Positions 23,670 to 37,900 of a DNA stretch of 64,000 nucleotides are shown here, piece after piece (position 1 is the stretch's first letter; each line of letters begins with the position of its first letter). The stretch is from positions 7,755,501 through 7,819,500 of the forward strand of contig JAULJL010000015.1 of the NCBI GenBank assembly GCA_030761205.1, read 5' to 3'. The translations under genes and the position numbers were made by a program. This stretch comes from Fremontodendron californicum (taxonomy: Eukaryota; Streptophyta; Magnoliopsida; Malvales; Malvaceae). The notes beneath the pieces are model-generated. The model made no database searches, had not been told where the DNA came from, and saw only the letters and a program-made list of their open reading frames with translations.

Positions 23670-26600
23670 GGATAAGTGAAGAATGTAGCTAGTTTTCTCT
23701 CTGTTTGATCAAATTTTGTGTGTTTGGCTTTTACCTATACTAATGGGAGGTGTAAAGTTTCTTACAGAATCACAGTTTGATAAACATTCAATAAGCTGGT
23801 AACATCGAAACTTTTTTTCTTAGGGAATGCTTTTAGAATAAATAATCAGATAAGGTCATAGTAACCAGATAATCTCTCTGTCATAAGTGTTTGTATGCAT
23901 CAATGTGTGTGTCTGAAAGAGAAAAGAGAGTTGGAGTGCATATGCTCATACCTTAGAAGTTTTTCTCTCTTTTTTTTTCCCTCTAGCTGTCATTTTTTTT
24001 CTTTCAATATACTCATGAATCTTAGCATATTAAGTACGTCAATGGAGAATGCATGCACCAACTTAATGCTAGCTGATGGCATTTTGTTGCAGCAACTTTT
24101 GAGGAACTCCAAGTTGCAAAGCTTGGTGGTACGGTGGATCAGATCCTTGGAACATGTAAGCTTAATTTTTTTTTGTGCATGAGCATCAGTAAATAGTTGG
24201 GAATTAAGTTCTTGACTAACACATTAGTCCTTTCTTTCTAATGTTAATGACATGGGAACATTATCCATGAAAGTGAATTAGCAATAACTTGATGGTTGCT
24301 TTAATCAGGATTTGCCAGGCTGTACAAATGACCATTTTAGGGTCCATAGGATTTATCTAGGACTGGTCGTAAGTATGACTGGAAAAAAAGAAAGAAATAA
24401 GAAACGAATTAGGATTAACACCTAGAGTCAGGGTTGCTTCCTTCAATTCCGAAGAATGTATTACAGCTGCTGAAGTTCTCATAAAATTGTTCCTCATTAA
24501 TTGGAAGAAATTTCCTGCTCTTTTATAGAGCTCTAGCAATCCTACTCCTTGGAGTTAGGATGACACATCTAAAATACTGACTTACAAATATGGACTTAAA
24601 ACAACTGCAACTTCATAAATAAAAGCCTAAGAACATAGAGAAACCTAAACAAGAAACTTAAAACCAGAGAAAACAGAATTTAAGCTATAATCAACAACTT
24701 TCTATCCTTTAGAAATATAAAAGGATGACTGTTTATAGTATCTAGTCTAGCTTAGGTAAAGTCGTACATCAGTCCAATATTCAAATAAACACTATAATTG
24801 AAAATCTTCTTGGAATTTAGTCTCTTTATTTTCTTGATAATTCTGCTGTCTGTCTGCATCAATAGACCATTCTATGTCTTTTTGGTGTAATGATTGAGCT
24901 GTAACACAAGCTTTATGAAGGCATACAATAGTTACTGTAATCACCATGCTTCCAAATCTTATACTAATAAGCAAATGGCTGTCTGTATTGGGTCTTTCAT
25001 TCAATTCAAGATGCTGACTTCTTTGTGGATGCACATAATAAGGGATTGGCATATCAACCTGTGATTTCCATTGAATTAATTTTTTTTTTGTTTTGATGGA
25101 CATATGATTGAAGTTATGTACCATCCTTTTGTATGTTATCCTAGAAGAAAAGGAGTTTTCAAGAAAAATAAAGATAGAAAATATTGAGGTCATTGTACTG
25201 TAATCTACATATGTTTAAGGATGAGATTGGATGAGTCATGACATCAGATGTTATTGGTATGAATGCTATTGAAGTCAATTATCATTTTTCTGGGATAGAG
25301 TGTCATTGAGGCAAATGTAATAACCTCCAAGACTTATGGTTCAATGTGTCATGCAGTCTGATTTAATTATATTGCACCAGGGTAATACTTCATTGACCTG
25401 AAGTGCTGTATGCCACTTATCTTTTCCTCTTAATTGCTTTTCTTTATCCCATAGCTTAAAATATTTATTCATTTTTATAATCGTGAACATGTTACTGTGG
25501 GTATCTGGAATTGGAAAATCTTCATTTCCATGTAGCGTTTAAGAATTTTCTAGAAATCATATCAAATGTTTCTTTTCTTTGGCTTATTTAATTGTTACTA
25601 CTTCCTACTTTTGCAGGCTGATGGGTTATGCAAACTTCTCAATCAGAATTGTAGAACATTGACATCAGTTGAATTTGTACACTGCAAGCTTTCTTCCAAC
25701 TCTATGGATGCAATTTGTGGTTCCCTGCATTTGAGAGGTGCAGAAACTCACCAAATACAGCACTTCTCCATTAGCACTTCAAGCTTTATTGAAATGGATC
25801 CAGTTTCCTTAGCTCATAGACTTGCATCATTTCTATCATCAGGAAGGTACATCTGCTTTCATTTTAAGCCTCACTCTTGGTGAATTTTGTGTAGATTTAT
25901 TTTGGTGATTGCTTGAGGTGTTTGACAATGACATGTTCATCAATTTGCATAACAAACATTGAAGGGGCTATCTTAAGAGGAGGTGTTTCTCCTCAAAATG
26001 CCATTACATTAAGCTTGTATGCATAGCCACTCATGGTACTTAAATTAAGACTGATAGTGCTAGTGATAGAAATATGGTAATCTTTCAGCACCCACTGCAT
26101 CTGCTGATGTAACATGTGGGAATCTGTCATTGAAGGAAATTTTTTACTTTTATTTGGTCAATATGTGACATATTTGTCGTGTAATGAAAATGGCCAAATT
26201 TTATGGTCTGCAATGGGAGTAAAGTTAGAATGTTTGCATATAATTTCTTTGTTTAGGACTTGAGTTCAGGTTTCTACCATATGCATTTGTTGAAATATTG
26301 CAAGTTTTTCCATTGCTTTAGGGTAAAGTAAAGAGTCTATATAATGTAAGTTTTCTTAGTTTCTTTAGAAGTATACATCTCAAAAGTTGGTTGCAGCATT
26401 CTTTATCCAGTGATTAATCCTATTGCACACTTATGCATGCATATGATTCGTTTTGTTCTTAGGTCCTTGCGTTCATTAAAACTATGTGACAACCACCTGG
26501 ATTGGAATTTTGCCAGAAGGGTCTTCAGTACTCTACTGGATGCTTCGTCCTATCTAACAAGCCTTGACCTTTCAGAAAACAATGTTGATCAATGCACTTT

Positions 26601-28381
26601 CATTAAATTTTTATTTCAACAGTTATCAAAATATCTATTCTTAGCCAGCATAAATATTTAACCCATAATCTCACAGATAGCTGGATGGCTTTCTAATTTC
26701 AACCGGAGATCAGGTGCCTTTCTGTCATCTTCAGGAGTGGCCAAATCTTTGCAGTCATTACGCATCCTCAATCTACGGTATGTAATCATTCATGCATGGT
26801 ACTCCTCATGTAAGTTATTGTTCCTTAACTCATGACTACTGGTACTAAATTGACCTGCGATCATGATATCATCACCATTTCACAAGGGTTTTGAGGATGT
26901 TAACTGCTGGACAATTTCAGCTTATACTTTGCAGGGTTGTAGGAACCCTCTGTAAGTTTGAAAATGTATTTTCTGCACCATAAAAAGAACTTTCTTTTTA
27001 GGGGTAATAATCTACGGAGAGATGATGCTGGTAGTCTAAGATATGCCCTGGTTCAAATGCCAAGCTTGGAGATTTTGGATCTTAGTGACAACCCAATTGA
27101 AGACGATGGCATTAGGTCAGCCAAGTATATGTCTTGCAATGTTTTGTCATAAACCTTGGATATGATATCTCATTGCCTGCATTTAAATTCTGCAGAAGTT
27201 TAATCCCTTATTTTGCCGAAGCATCTAAAAAGTGCTCCCCCTTGGCGGATTTGAATCTGGAGAATTGTGAGCTTTCCAGTGATGGCGTGACTCAACTTCT
27301 GGATGCCCTATCAACCTTAGGAAGTCCATTGAATTATCTCTCTCTGGCTGATAATGGCCTTGGCAGGTTTGTCTCGACAATGCTGACATAGAAGTAACCC
27401 TTTACCATCTATGTTTCTTACTTGAAAAGGATTGAGCTTATAATTGATGTAATCCAGCCAAGTAGCAGAAGCTTTAGGAAAGTTTTGGGGTACATCTATC
27501 CAAATACTGAATCTCGAAGGTATTGGACTGGGTCCATCAGGCTTTCGGAAACTAAAAGATGTAGGAATGGAAGACTTGAAGCTTGTTGAAATTAACATAA
27601 GGTTTGGATCTATGCTTCAGTTTGTTTTCCTTTTTTCAAATATCTCACGAATAATAAAGCAGTTAGCGTGTTTAATTCTTTGTTATGTAGTAAAAATCGC
27701 GGTGGGATTGAAACTGCAAAGTTTTTGTCAAAACTCATTGGTCGGGCTCCTAAACTTGTTGCAGTCAATGCAGCATATAATCTTATGCCTGTAGAATCCT
27801 TGACCTTAATATGCTCTGCACTGAAAACTGCAAAAGGTAGTTATTATAACACAATGTTTAAAATTTTAAATATATTGTTTAGCTTCTTAGGTTCATCAAT
27901 TTCCCTTCTGGTGTCAGCATTACCAGATATTGACAGCACAATTGGAAAAATATCATTTTGTCTTAAATTTGAATGCATATCTCACTCTTTTTCTTGCATA
28001 AGCAACAGCCTTACACGTGCACACTCACCGCACTTGCAAGTTGCAACTATGCATGTTAGATCCAAATTTTAGACAATGCAGAAACTAGCATCTATTGGGG
28101 CTTGAAATCCAAAAAATTAAAGATACTTATATGTTTCCTAATGGTATCCAAATCCTTTACACATTATCTGAATGGAAGAGTTGGACATTTTTTATATTGC
28201 AAATGAAGAATAGGTCTGTTATTGTGTAGGTCATCTAGAGCAAGTGGACTTGACGGGGAATATTTGGGACTATCAGCCCTCTCATGATACCATGCTCGCT
28301 GAATTTCAACATAATGGAAGGCCTATTTTGATTCTTCCGGCATCAGTAGCTTCGGATGTACCTTATGATGATGATCCGTAG
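21265..28381 (+). CDS. Leucine-rich-repeat (RNI-like) protein, LRRC41-like layout
   Basis: Sixteen exons: 21265-21328, 21501-21603, 21973-22041, 22135-22251, 22360-22433, 23091-23193, 23563-23605, 24093-24155, 25617-25846, 26463-26583, 26677-26777, 27002-27115, 27196-27366, 27458-27601, 27691-27836, 28230-28381. They sum to exactly 605 codons (604 residues) and all junctions are GT-AG. The N-terminus (LPPELFNSLVKCLPPFALQKL) resembles the substrate-receptor helices of F-box/VHL-box proteins. From about residue 200, ribonuclease-inhibitor-type LRRs follow (LRSLKLCDNHLDWNFARRV, LEILDLSDNPIEDDG, LADLNLENCELSSDG, NYLSLADNGLG). This layout matches proteins annotated as leucine-rich-repeat-containing protein 41, a ubiquitin-ligase receptor in animals. 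A ligase role in plants is inference. The protein ends acidic, PYDDDP. Confidence 0.85.
23637..23668 (+). repeat. (CT)n microsatellite in an LRR-gene intron
   Basis: Alternating CT with one interruption, shortly after the donor of intron 7 at 23606. It is probably neutral. Confidence 0.85.
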
Positions 28382-31300
28382 CTGACACTAATGGCTGCAT
28401 CTTTATGTTTTATTGTCTGTTGGAACCACTGCTTTTGGTTTATCAGTGCAACAAAAGTTTTACAAATGTCAAACTTATGGAATATTGTCTTTATATTATG
28501 TTGTGTGCTTAGGTCATTCACATATCGAGTAGCAGGCTATGTTTGGTGATGGACTGGCCTGATTTTGGTCATAGCATGTTTTTCACTATTAAATACTTTT
28601 TCGGTGCAGGTTTAGTGACTCAACCAGTTGTTAGCTAGTTATGAATGTTGCTTTCTACTGCCCTAATTAGTTTGGTTGGATTTGAATTTTTGCAAGACAT
28701 TACAAATGGGTACTTTGCAATTATGAATTTCTAGGTTTCTGAACATTTCAATTTTCTCTACATGTTCTGAAACTTTAAATGCCAATAATCCCAACATGTC
28801 ACTATATTCTGTATGGCACATTTCATTTATCAGGAAGGGAGTATAACTTCTTCTGTCAGATGGTTAGGTTGCCATTAGAGATTCCTTGTTTTTTACAGAA
28901 TTAATCACAATTTGTTTCTCTACTGACCAACCCGCGCATCCGATGGAAAGCAGATGATGGGCTGGCTGGCTGGCATTATTGCATCCTATGCTACCGCTGA
29001 AAGCAATAGAGTTGAATTGATGAAAGAAGAAGGGATCGATTCTACTGTTGTTGATTGTTAAACAGAATTAGGTGAATGAGAAAGGAAGCAACGAGCAGAA
29101 GAGGTAATGACACTATACACAAAAAGTCTAGCTATCAGTTATGTTATCGGACTCTCATATGTGTCGGATACGGAGTATGTGTCTGATATTAGTATATTTT
29201 AAAAAAAAAAATTTAAGTTTTTTTATATATTTAGAAGATTATATTCTTATACTCATACTCGAATATGTGTTGGACATAAATATCACACGAATATTTAAAA
29301 AAAAAATGAAAAATTCGAATAACATAAGCTATCGGAAGTGCATTTCTTTTTTTCTCCCTTGGTAGGTAGACCCCCATCCTTATTGGTGGTATTGCTTTTA
29401 TACAGGAGAAAAAAATAAATAAATGAAGGCACAAATGACAAACTTATTGGTGCTGTCAGCTGTGTAATAAAGTGGTCCATAATCTTTTACTTTGTAGCTT
29501 TTAAAGAAGGTGATGGAGACATCCCATCTCTGATGGGCAGAAAGAACATCGGTGTGGTGTATTTGCCATTGCCAATGCTAAGTCCCTCTCTAGTCTCGAC
29601 CAAGAATGTTATTTTAAAACAGTATGATATTATTTCATGCACTAGTTTTTTTCTCCTATTCATTTCATCCATAAATTTTACATTCGCTTAACTGTACTTT
29701 GAAAAGGTTTTGTTACATGACATTATTTGTCCTCGTTAGTTTCTCTTTTCCCTTTAAATTCGTAGTTGAAATCATTTCATTGCCAAATTTTAGGTACAAA
29801 TAGTAAATCTCAACTACATTTATACTGTTTTTGTTTTTGGATGATTTTAAAGATGTATTTATTTTATGTTTATTTTGAAACTTCTCTTTTTATCAAGTGG
29901 ATTAATTGGCTGCAAAGTACCTAATGCCTAATAACTTATAAGTGAGTCTATCCAACATCCCCCATATGTGCCAACCTGTAAAAGCTTGAATTTGTTACTA
30001 ATTATTAACATAACATAATATAAATAAATAAATAAATATTAGCAACACTGAATTGATTAATTTGTAAATTATTAGAGGGTGGAAACGAAACATGATGAGA
30101 TGAAAGTGGAAACAGACAAAAAAAACTTTAGAAAATCAATCATTTTCTTGAGTAATGTCCAAAAGGGGTTGTTGTTGGGGTTGCCTTTGTCAATAAGTTA
30201 GGCTTTTCTTGTTTATAATCAAATCATCGTCTCATGTCTTTTTTTTTTTTTTTTTCTTTTTTTTATATCAGTTTTGTAAAATATAAATCTTACACAAATT
30301 ATTAAATACGTCAAATTTTAAATATGATATGTGTATTAACATATCGTTTCTTGTTTATTAAATGTATCGTGTTTTCATATCATGTCCAAAATTACTAAAT
30401 CATTCTTATCTTGTATGATTTACTTACTATATCCTGTCTTTTTTTTTTTTTTTTACATTATGTTCCTCAATGTTTAAAAGTAAATAAAGAGGTTGGAGTG
30501 AGTTTAATTGAGTTAGATAAGATAAGATTTCAGTTAATGTAAAATTTTAAAATATATACTTACAAATTTGTTTAAGGGTGTTATAATTATTTATTGTATG
30601 GATTATATATCATATAATTTATTTATTTATTTACTTACTATATCTAAAATTATGTATTGTATGGATTATAGATTATAGTTAGTTAAAGTTATTTACTTAT
30701 TAGGGTCTAAAGTTTCATTTGGTTGATACCCTTGTTTTTTTTTGTTTTTAATTTGTCTATTGTTTTCCAATTTTTTTTTTTGTTTTTGTTTTCGCTTTCT
30801 AATGAAAAATAAATAAAAACTATAAACTATAGATGCATGACTAAACTTTTGACTTTTTTATTTGAGTTTTCAAATCATGATTGTTGAAATTCTTTTTTTA
30901 AATGTTTAGAACCAAACTTTTAAACCGAAAGCTCATTTTTACTGCAATTTTAAATGTACCCTTCAAACCAATCAAAACTTAGATAAAAGGTTTGTTCTAT
31001 ATTCAAAATTAAATAACCATCATTAATACGTAAAGGGATACCAAAATTAGCATGACATCGAATAGTATAGGTAAAACCAATTAGTTTTAAGATTTTTTTT
31101 TTATTATAAAAGAGGTTAAAGTTTAAAGAAAATTGAAAAAAAAAATTTTACAAGTATTGAGAATCCTCAACTTTGTACGATTTAAAAAAAAAAAAAGTGG
31201 GTAAAATATTGGGATTAAATCACGTATTATAATTTTATGATTTTTGTATATCCTAGCATAAGCAAATAGTGAAATGAAATAAAAAATCATTAATAAAACT

Positions 31301-31640
31301 AGATCAAATTTCAAATTTTATCATAATATTCAATTTTAAATTTTTTATTTACATTCAAATAAATAAATTATTGTCAATTGGAGCTTATAATAATACACTT
31401 TTATATGATTTATATAAATGAAATCTTCAATTTAATAAATATTTCGTATCATTTTCTAAATGCTATATGCACAAGATTTTTATTTTTCAGCAATCTTATA
31501 AAATAAAAAGATAAATCGAAACGTTTCCATTCAAAACTCCGAATCTGAAAATATCTAATCATCACGGTCAATATGCGCGAAAAAAAAAACACAGTGGCAA
31601 AACCTGTAATTTAATCCAAAACGAGTGGGCAATTTCTTTC
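28382..31640. other. Intergenic DNA between the LRR gene and CLASP
   Basis: 28382 to about 28650 is probably the 3' UTR of the LRR gene. A 35-codon open frame at 28954-29061 (MMGWLAGIIASYATAESNRV...) has protein-like composition but no support. From 29700 onward the DNA is AT-rich with T runs (30240-30265, 30440-30455) and a short duplicated segment ending GTATGGATTATA near 30600 and 30670. No further gene is seen. A MITE lies at 29139-29327. Confidence 0.55.
29139..29327 (-). mobile_element. hAT-like MITE, family A, copy 5
   Basis: 189-bp element with ends TTATGTTATCGGACTC and AATTCGAATAACATAA. It is flanked by GCTATCAG (29131-29138) and GCTATCGG (29328-29335), an 8-bp duplication with one mismatch. 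It has the same orientation as copies 3 and 4. Confidence 0.8.
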
Positions 31641-31947
31641 ACCACCTAACCACACACTTTTCATCATATTTTCCGTTTCTCAGTTCACTCAACTCTCTCT
31701 CCTCTCTTCTCCTCTCCTCCGTAAAAGGAAAAAAAAGAAAAGAAATAAGCGGCGCTTTCTCCGCCAAATCTCTCTTCTCTTCTCCAACAACAACCATTTT
31801 CTTTCCCTTTATTTTAATTACCCTTATCTCTCGCCAAATACATTTCCACATTTTCGTTTTATTATTATTTTATTTAAATTTCGAATTATTGGAATTGGCT
31901 GAGCAATTGTTAAGATCTGAGTGCGGTCGCACCGGATCCTGATCCAG

Positions 31948-34900
31948 ATGGAGGAGGCATTGGAGCTGGCACGTGCCAAAGATACCAAGGAGCGAATGGC
32001 GGCGGTGGAACGGCTCTACCAACTCCTCGAAGGTTCTAGAAAGAGTCTCACTTCTTCGGAAGTCACTTCGCTCGTTGACTGCTGTTTGGATCTCCTCAAG
32101 GACAACAACTTCAGAGTCTCCCAGGGCGCTCTCCAGGCTCTTGCTTCCGCCGCCGTCCTCTCCGGTGATCACTTGAAGTTGCACTTCAACGCGCTCGTTC
32201 CCGCGGTTGTTGAAAGGTTAGGTGACGCCAAACAACCCGTTAGGGACGCCGCCAGACGCCTACTGCTCACTCTAATGGAGGTAAAGTTAATATTTATTTC
32301 TTTTTGAGTTATTGAATGTCTACCTCTCATATAGTTCCTTTCTTTCTTAAAACTGCTAAAACCACTCTATCTTTAAAATGTGTGTCAATACTGGTTTTTG
32401 TTGATTTTGAATGGAAAATATGTGATATGCTATTGGATTTAGGGCTTTTACATAGATTTAGTTGAATCAAAGACATTGACAGTGCCTTGTAGTTGGACAA
32501 GTCTGACTGCTCTTATGGTTTAGTAATGTGCCGAGAAATCTAGTATGTTAGAACGATATTGTTCTTTGAAGGTTACCTTTAAGTATAACCGTTTTTGTTT
32601 CCATTTTCTTTATAATTTTTTGGTTTTCTATTATTTTTAGCTTTGTTGTACATTCGGTGGTAAGTTTTTTTAGAGCAATATTTTGATAGATTTAACTGAG
32701 TTTCGTGTGTATGGAAGACTTTAGTCTGTGTTTTGTGGAAATTTATTATTTCAGATTGTTCTATTCATGGAGATATAAGATTCGGTTTTTCTTAGCTTTG
32801 TATTAGTCAAGGGTTTCCTAATTTTTTTACTTAAAATAATTCGGGATCATTTATTGTTATTGCAATTTCTTGGACAATGGAATCCTAATTCCTTCCTTAT
32901 TTTATTGCCTTTTAAAGTTATCTGAGTGTTTTAGAAGATATTCCTGAAAGTGGTACTCAAGAATGCTCCTAGAGAATGCTTTCATGTTTCTTGTGGAACC
33001 AGTAATTCCATTATTTTTATTTTTAGAGAATAACCAGTTATTCCATTTTAAATTTTGGTTAATGTTATATACAAGTTCATGAACTATGGTTCCTTGTGCC
33101 TTCTATGGACCTCATATGTTCTAGAAAAGCAGATACATGATACTATCCTACTCTCCTATGTCTAGGTCTTTATTTTGGTGTGGTTCAAAAAATCTGCTGT
33201 CAAAAACTGGAGCATCAGCGTTTAAGGGCCAATTTTGGAAGAAAATGTAGAATGTATATGTTGGCAAAACATTTATTAACTTTCCTTGGATCCCATTTGG
33301 TTGTTTTTGTTACTTGCTTTTTACTTCCTAGAAGGTTGCTATAAAGCAAGAGAAAATGTTAGAAACAAAATCATAATAGATTAAAATGAACTAAATGACT
33401 TAAATCCATCTCCATCTCCATCTCCAATTCAAATTTAATATTTTAAATACAAGTAAATTCATGTAGTATTTTGTTCTTCAGAAAAAAGCTACATTTTTAA
33501 TTTTTTAAGTCTTCATAAATGTTGTTTGCTTTTGTATCTAAGCACTCCTTTTGTTTTCTGCTTTTGGTTGCAAAAGTAACAACCAGATGGTACCTTAATC
33601 AATGTGCATTTTCAAATAAGAAAACCTTTATAGGATGAGGGAGTACACGACCTAATGAATTTATCCATTGCTTTTTCAAATTTTTAAGTTGGTTTTTATT
33701 ATCTGGTGGTTTAGGCTGTCTTTTATGCTGTTTGACTTTTGTATCCATAAGAGTATGAGTGCCTTAATTAGTTTTTCAAACACTTTACTGTTTTAATTTT
33801 TAGGTTAAGTGGTGTAGAGTTAGTTTGATTTTTAAAATGCACTAAGTATTTTGTGTTTCAGGTTTCTTCTCCAACGATTATTGTTGAAAGAGCTGGCTGT
33901 TTTGCCTGGACACATAGAAGTTGGAGAGTTCGGGAGGAATTTGCCCGGACAGTCACATCGGCAATCAGTCTTTTCGCATCTACTGAACTTCCACTTCAAC
34001 GGGCTATTCTTCCGCCTGTATGCTCATTAGCATTTACGAAATGGATTTTTATTGCCTCGTCATTAAATGTGACCGAGAAAGTTGACATTTATAAATTTCT
34101 TTATTTATCAGATTTTGCAGATGTTGAATGACTCAAATCCTGGTGTTCGTGAAGCAACTATATTGTGCATTGAGGTCAGTGGAGCTTCTCTTCCTTGTGT
34201 TTTATTTTAGAAGATCTTAACAACTTTCTTAACTTATGTGTAGGAAGAACTTCATAAGCTTTAGTTAAAATCAAATCAAATCTATTGTCTTGTTCTTTTT
34301 GGCCCATGTTTTCAAGGAAGTTTCACTTTTACCTGAATATACAGCTCATAGCCCATAGACGGGCTTATTACAGAGGCAGCTCTTCTTCTTCTCGGTTCTA
34401 AAAAACATGTTAATCTCCTCGCAATAAACTTTTTACATGCCTTTAGTGGACTGAGAAAATGCAATGAGAAAATGAAAAGGCACAAACATCAGGGATCTGA
34501 ACCTGTTTATTACCCATGAGAACATTAAAAACTTAAGTTGGTCAAGACCTTTTTCTTGGAAAAACTAAAAAGAAAACTAGAAATAATTTTCTTGACACCT
34601 TGCTGTGGCCTACGAGTAATATGTCTAAAACATGTTTATGTCTTTTGATGTCAGTAGTTTGTGTTTGCAACATTCCCAGCTTTGTGGTAGATATATTTAA
34701 CATTTAAACAAAGAAAAATATCTCAAATTAGATTTCTTGTGACTTGACTTTTAAATCACCTCTTTTAGTTCTGCTATAGCTTTACTTTCCTGTTCAAGAA
34801 TTCAGCAACCTTCAATATTGGATGTTTGGACATGTGTTGTCTGCTCCTTGGGTTAGTATTAATGTGAATTATTTATGAAAACTGTCATGCTTCTTTTGAG

Positions 34901-37900
34901 GAATGTAGGTCCTTAATAGTTTTGGTCTCTTGTGGAAGAACAATTCTGTACTTTTTGATTGGGTTAATTTTCTTTTTCTTTGATATTCCTGCTTTGGATG
35001 GTTTAATGAGTGTTGCAGTAACTGAGCAGTTTGCTAATATGTCTACTTGTGCCATTCTTCTTGAGAAATGTGCTGTTAGAGATTTCATGGGTCATACATT
35101 AAGGTTTGTCATATCCGGTGGCAGAATTCTGATAAAATCAATATGTTTTCCAGGAAATGTATATGCAGGCTGGAACTCAATTTCGTGATGAACTTCATCG
35201 CTATCAGCTTCCTGCATCTATGGTGAATATTTAATTTTAGAATAATATATCCCATCCTTAGCTTCGTTCTAAATATTTTTGTAGCTGCAGATGAATAGTA
35301 TTATCTTTTTTCTTTTTCCTGACTTCGCATTGACAGTTCAATTCCTCCCCCCCCCCCCCCCATTCCTGTTAAGTCTACTTAACCTGTAGTATCATAAATG
35401 ATCATGTTAGTTTAGATCATTTAATGTTGATCACATTTCCTTCTAGAAGAAAGATATTGGTGTTATTACTCTATGTTATTTTTATAACATAGTATATAAC
35501 TGCAGGTGAGAGATATTAATGCTAGACTAGAGAAAATTGAGCCACAAGTTCGATCTTCAGATGGAATTCTGGGTGGTTTTTCTGCTGGAGAGATAAAGCC
35601 TGCAATCCTTAACCCCAAGAAAAGCAGTCCAAGAGCCAAGAGTTCTTCAAGGGAGACATCTCTTTTTGGAGGTTTGGATCTGTATATCAAACAATATCTT
35701 TCTTTTTTTTTTCTTTTTTTTTTTTAAATTAGGAATTTAGGATGGTTTTCATGGTATGCTGAGCTTTGCATAAACTAACCTACTTCCAATGTTGGTTACT
35801 TTTCTTCTGACACGGATGGTTGAAAGAAGTTGATGTTTTCTGTATTATATTATTCTCAAATATGGTGCTTGCTTTTAACTATGGTTCAAAGACTTAAATG
35901 TTACTGAAGTGATTGGTATTTTCCTTTTTGCAGGTGAAACTGATATCACAGAAAAACCCATAGATCCAATTAAAGTTTACTCAGATAAGGAGCTGATAAG
36001 GGAATTTGAGAAAATTGCTTCTACACTTGTGCCAGAAAGAGATTGGTCCATACGCATTGCTGCCATGCAGAGAGTTGAAGGCCTTGTTTCTGGAGGTTTT
36101 CTCTCTCATCAACCCTCCCACCAATCTTGCTCTTGCACATGTCTATACTGTTAAAGAATTATAGAGTTACTATTCTTAGCTGAACAGTTATGAAATGATT
36201 GTGCCTTTTGTGTTGAAAGAAAATTCATAGTCTTAAGGAACTGGCCAATGTAAACTGAGCCAGATATATGAATTCCTAGGTATATAAAGAGATGTCCACC
36301 CAGGTGTATAAATTCCTGGGGTTATCCCTTTTTCTTAACCTATTCCCCTTGGTTTTGACATCTCCAAAGTTGTCCTGTTATTTACCATATTTGCTATCAA
36401 AAATCCATTTAGATATGACATATTCCGCCTCTATAGTTTGTGGGTTGGGGTTTTAACAATTAAGACTAATGTGAATAAATACACAGGTGCTGCTGATTAT
36501 CCATGTTTCCGGGGACTCTTGAAGCAGCTTGTTGGCCCACTAAGTGCACAATTATCTGATAGAAGGTCGAGCATTGTGAAGCAGGTGGGTACCATTTTTA
36601 TTGTGTCTCCTGCTGCTGATTTTTTCTTTTTACACTTTTTTCTAAAGAATATTTTAGGAGATTTGTTCCTTGTGTTTGTAGTTTATTTATGGGGTTCTGA
36701 ACTAATTGTACTTATTCTAGCACCAAAGGTATTTTTTTTTTCTTGTTTTTCTATCAATTTTTTTTTTTTTTTACATTATTTTTCCAAATACTTCCTTTTA
36801 TATTAAGTTTTCCACTGAATTTGTTTGGAATGGTTAAGCAATTTTCAGAATTATTCAATTGCTGGAATTTGCGTTCATTTTTTTCTTGAGTTTTCCAGTA
36901 TTATTATTTGTTTAGAACATATACATATGTTCAAAAATGCTTAAGGTTCATGATAGGGAACATTTTATGGACTCATCATCATACCTGTCCTTTCCATATT
37001 GAAACCTCCAAGAAGGGTGTTTTTGGCTAGTCCACCTGGGAGGGGATGATATAAGCTGAAAGCATCAACATGAGTAGAGATCACAATTACAGGGTTTTTG
37101 TGTTGGTAAATACTATAAAGATTGCAATTTGTTGCTTCATGTTAGTTGCTAGAATTTTTATATGCTTCTGGCTTCGTAGTTACAGTTCTGTAACTTTTAC
37201 TATGAAGCTTATGTCTCTTCTTCCTCTATGGTGGTTTTCATATTCTTTCACTAGACCTAGCCAAGCTGGTGAGATTCCAAGTTTGTGCGTAGTGTTTTAA
37301 CTTCTTGTCTCTACACTTGTGGATTGAATTTTATACTGTGGCCATTAGGAATCTTGAGAGAGGCTGTATAATAGTGGTGGTTGGGTCGAAGACACTTGTT
37401 TACTTTCCTATCCCATAATTGCTTTTCTGGCTTTGTATGTGTAGCTGTTTCTGAGGTGGTTTCCTTTTTTCAGGCTTGCCATTTATTGTCCTTATTATCA
37501 AAGGAGCTCTTGGGAGATTTTGAGGCATGTGCTGAGATGTTCATCCCGGTAAGTTGAACTTACTTTTGTAGTATAACAACATTTGTATTCTCATATGCAC
37601 TTCTTAATTTCATGGGATGATAATCAGGTCCTTTTCAAGTTGGTTGTGATTACTGTGCTTGTAATTGCAGAGTCTGCAGATAATTGCATAAAAACGGTAA
37701 CATTTTCCTTTATCTCCCTTTTCCTTTCCTTTCCTTTCCTTTCCTTTCCTTTCCTTTCCTTTCCTTCCCTTCCCTTCCCTTCCCTTCCCTTTTATTTTTT
37801 ATTTTTCTGTATTTGATGTTATCTTTTCTAATTTGCAGATGTTGCGTAACTGCAAAGTTGCCCGTGTGCTTCCCCGCATAGCTGATTGTGCAAAGAATGA

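Noticed and set aside
24792..25193. 133-codon minus-strand frame in an LRR-gene intron
   Set aside because: Lies inside the 1.46-kb intron 24156-25616; no recognised domain, and biased composition.
28954..29061. 35-codon frame MMGWLAGIIASYATAESNRV...
   Set aside because: Protein-like composition but isolated, with no acceptor, promoter or homologue I recognise; mentioned only inside the intergenic entry.
31639..31851. 70-codon minus-strand frame upstream of CLASP
   Set aside because: It is the complement of the CT-rich CLASP leader; Glu/Lys/Arg-rich only because of that composition.
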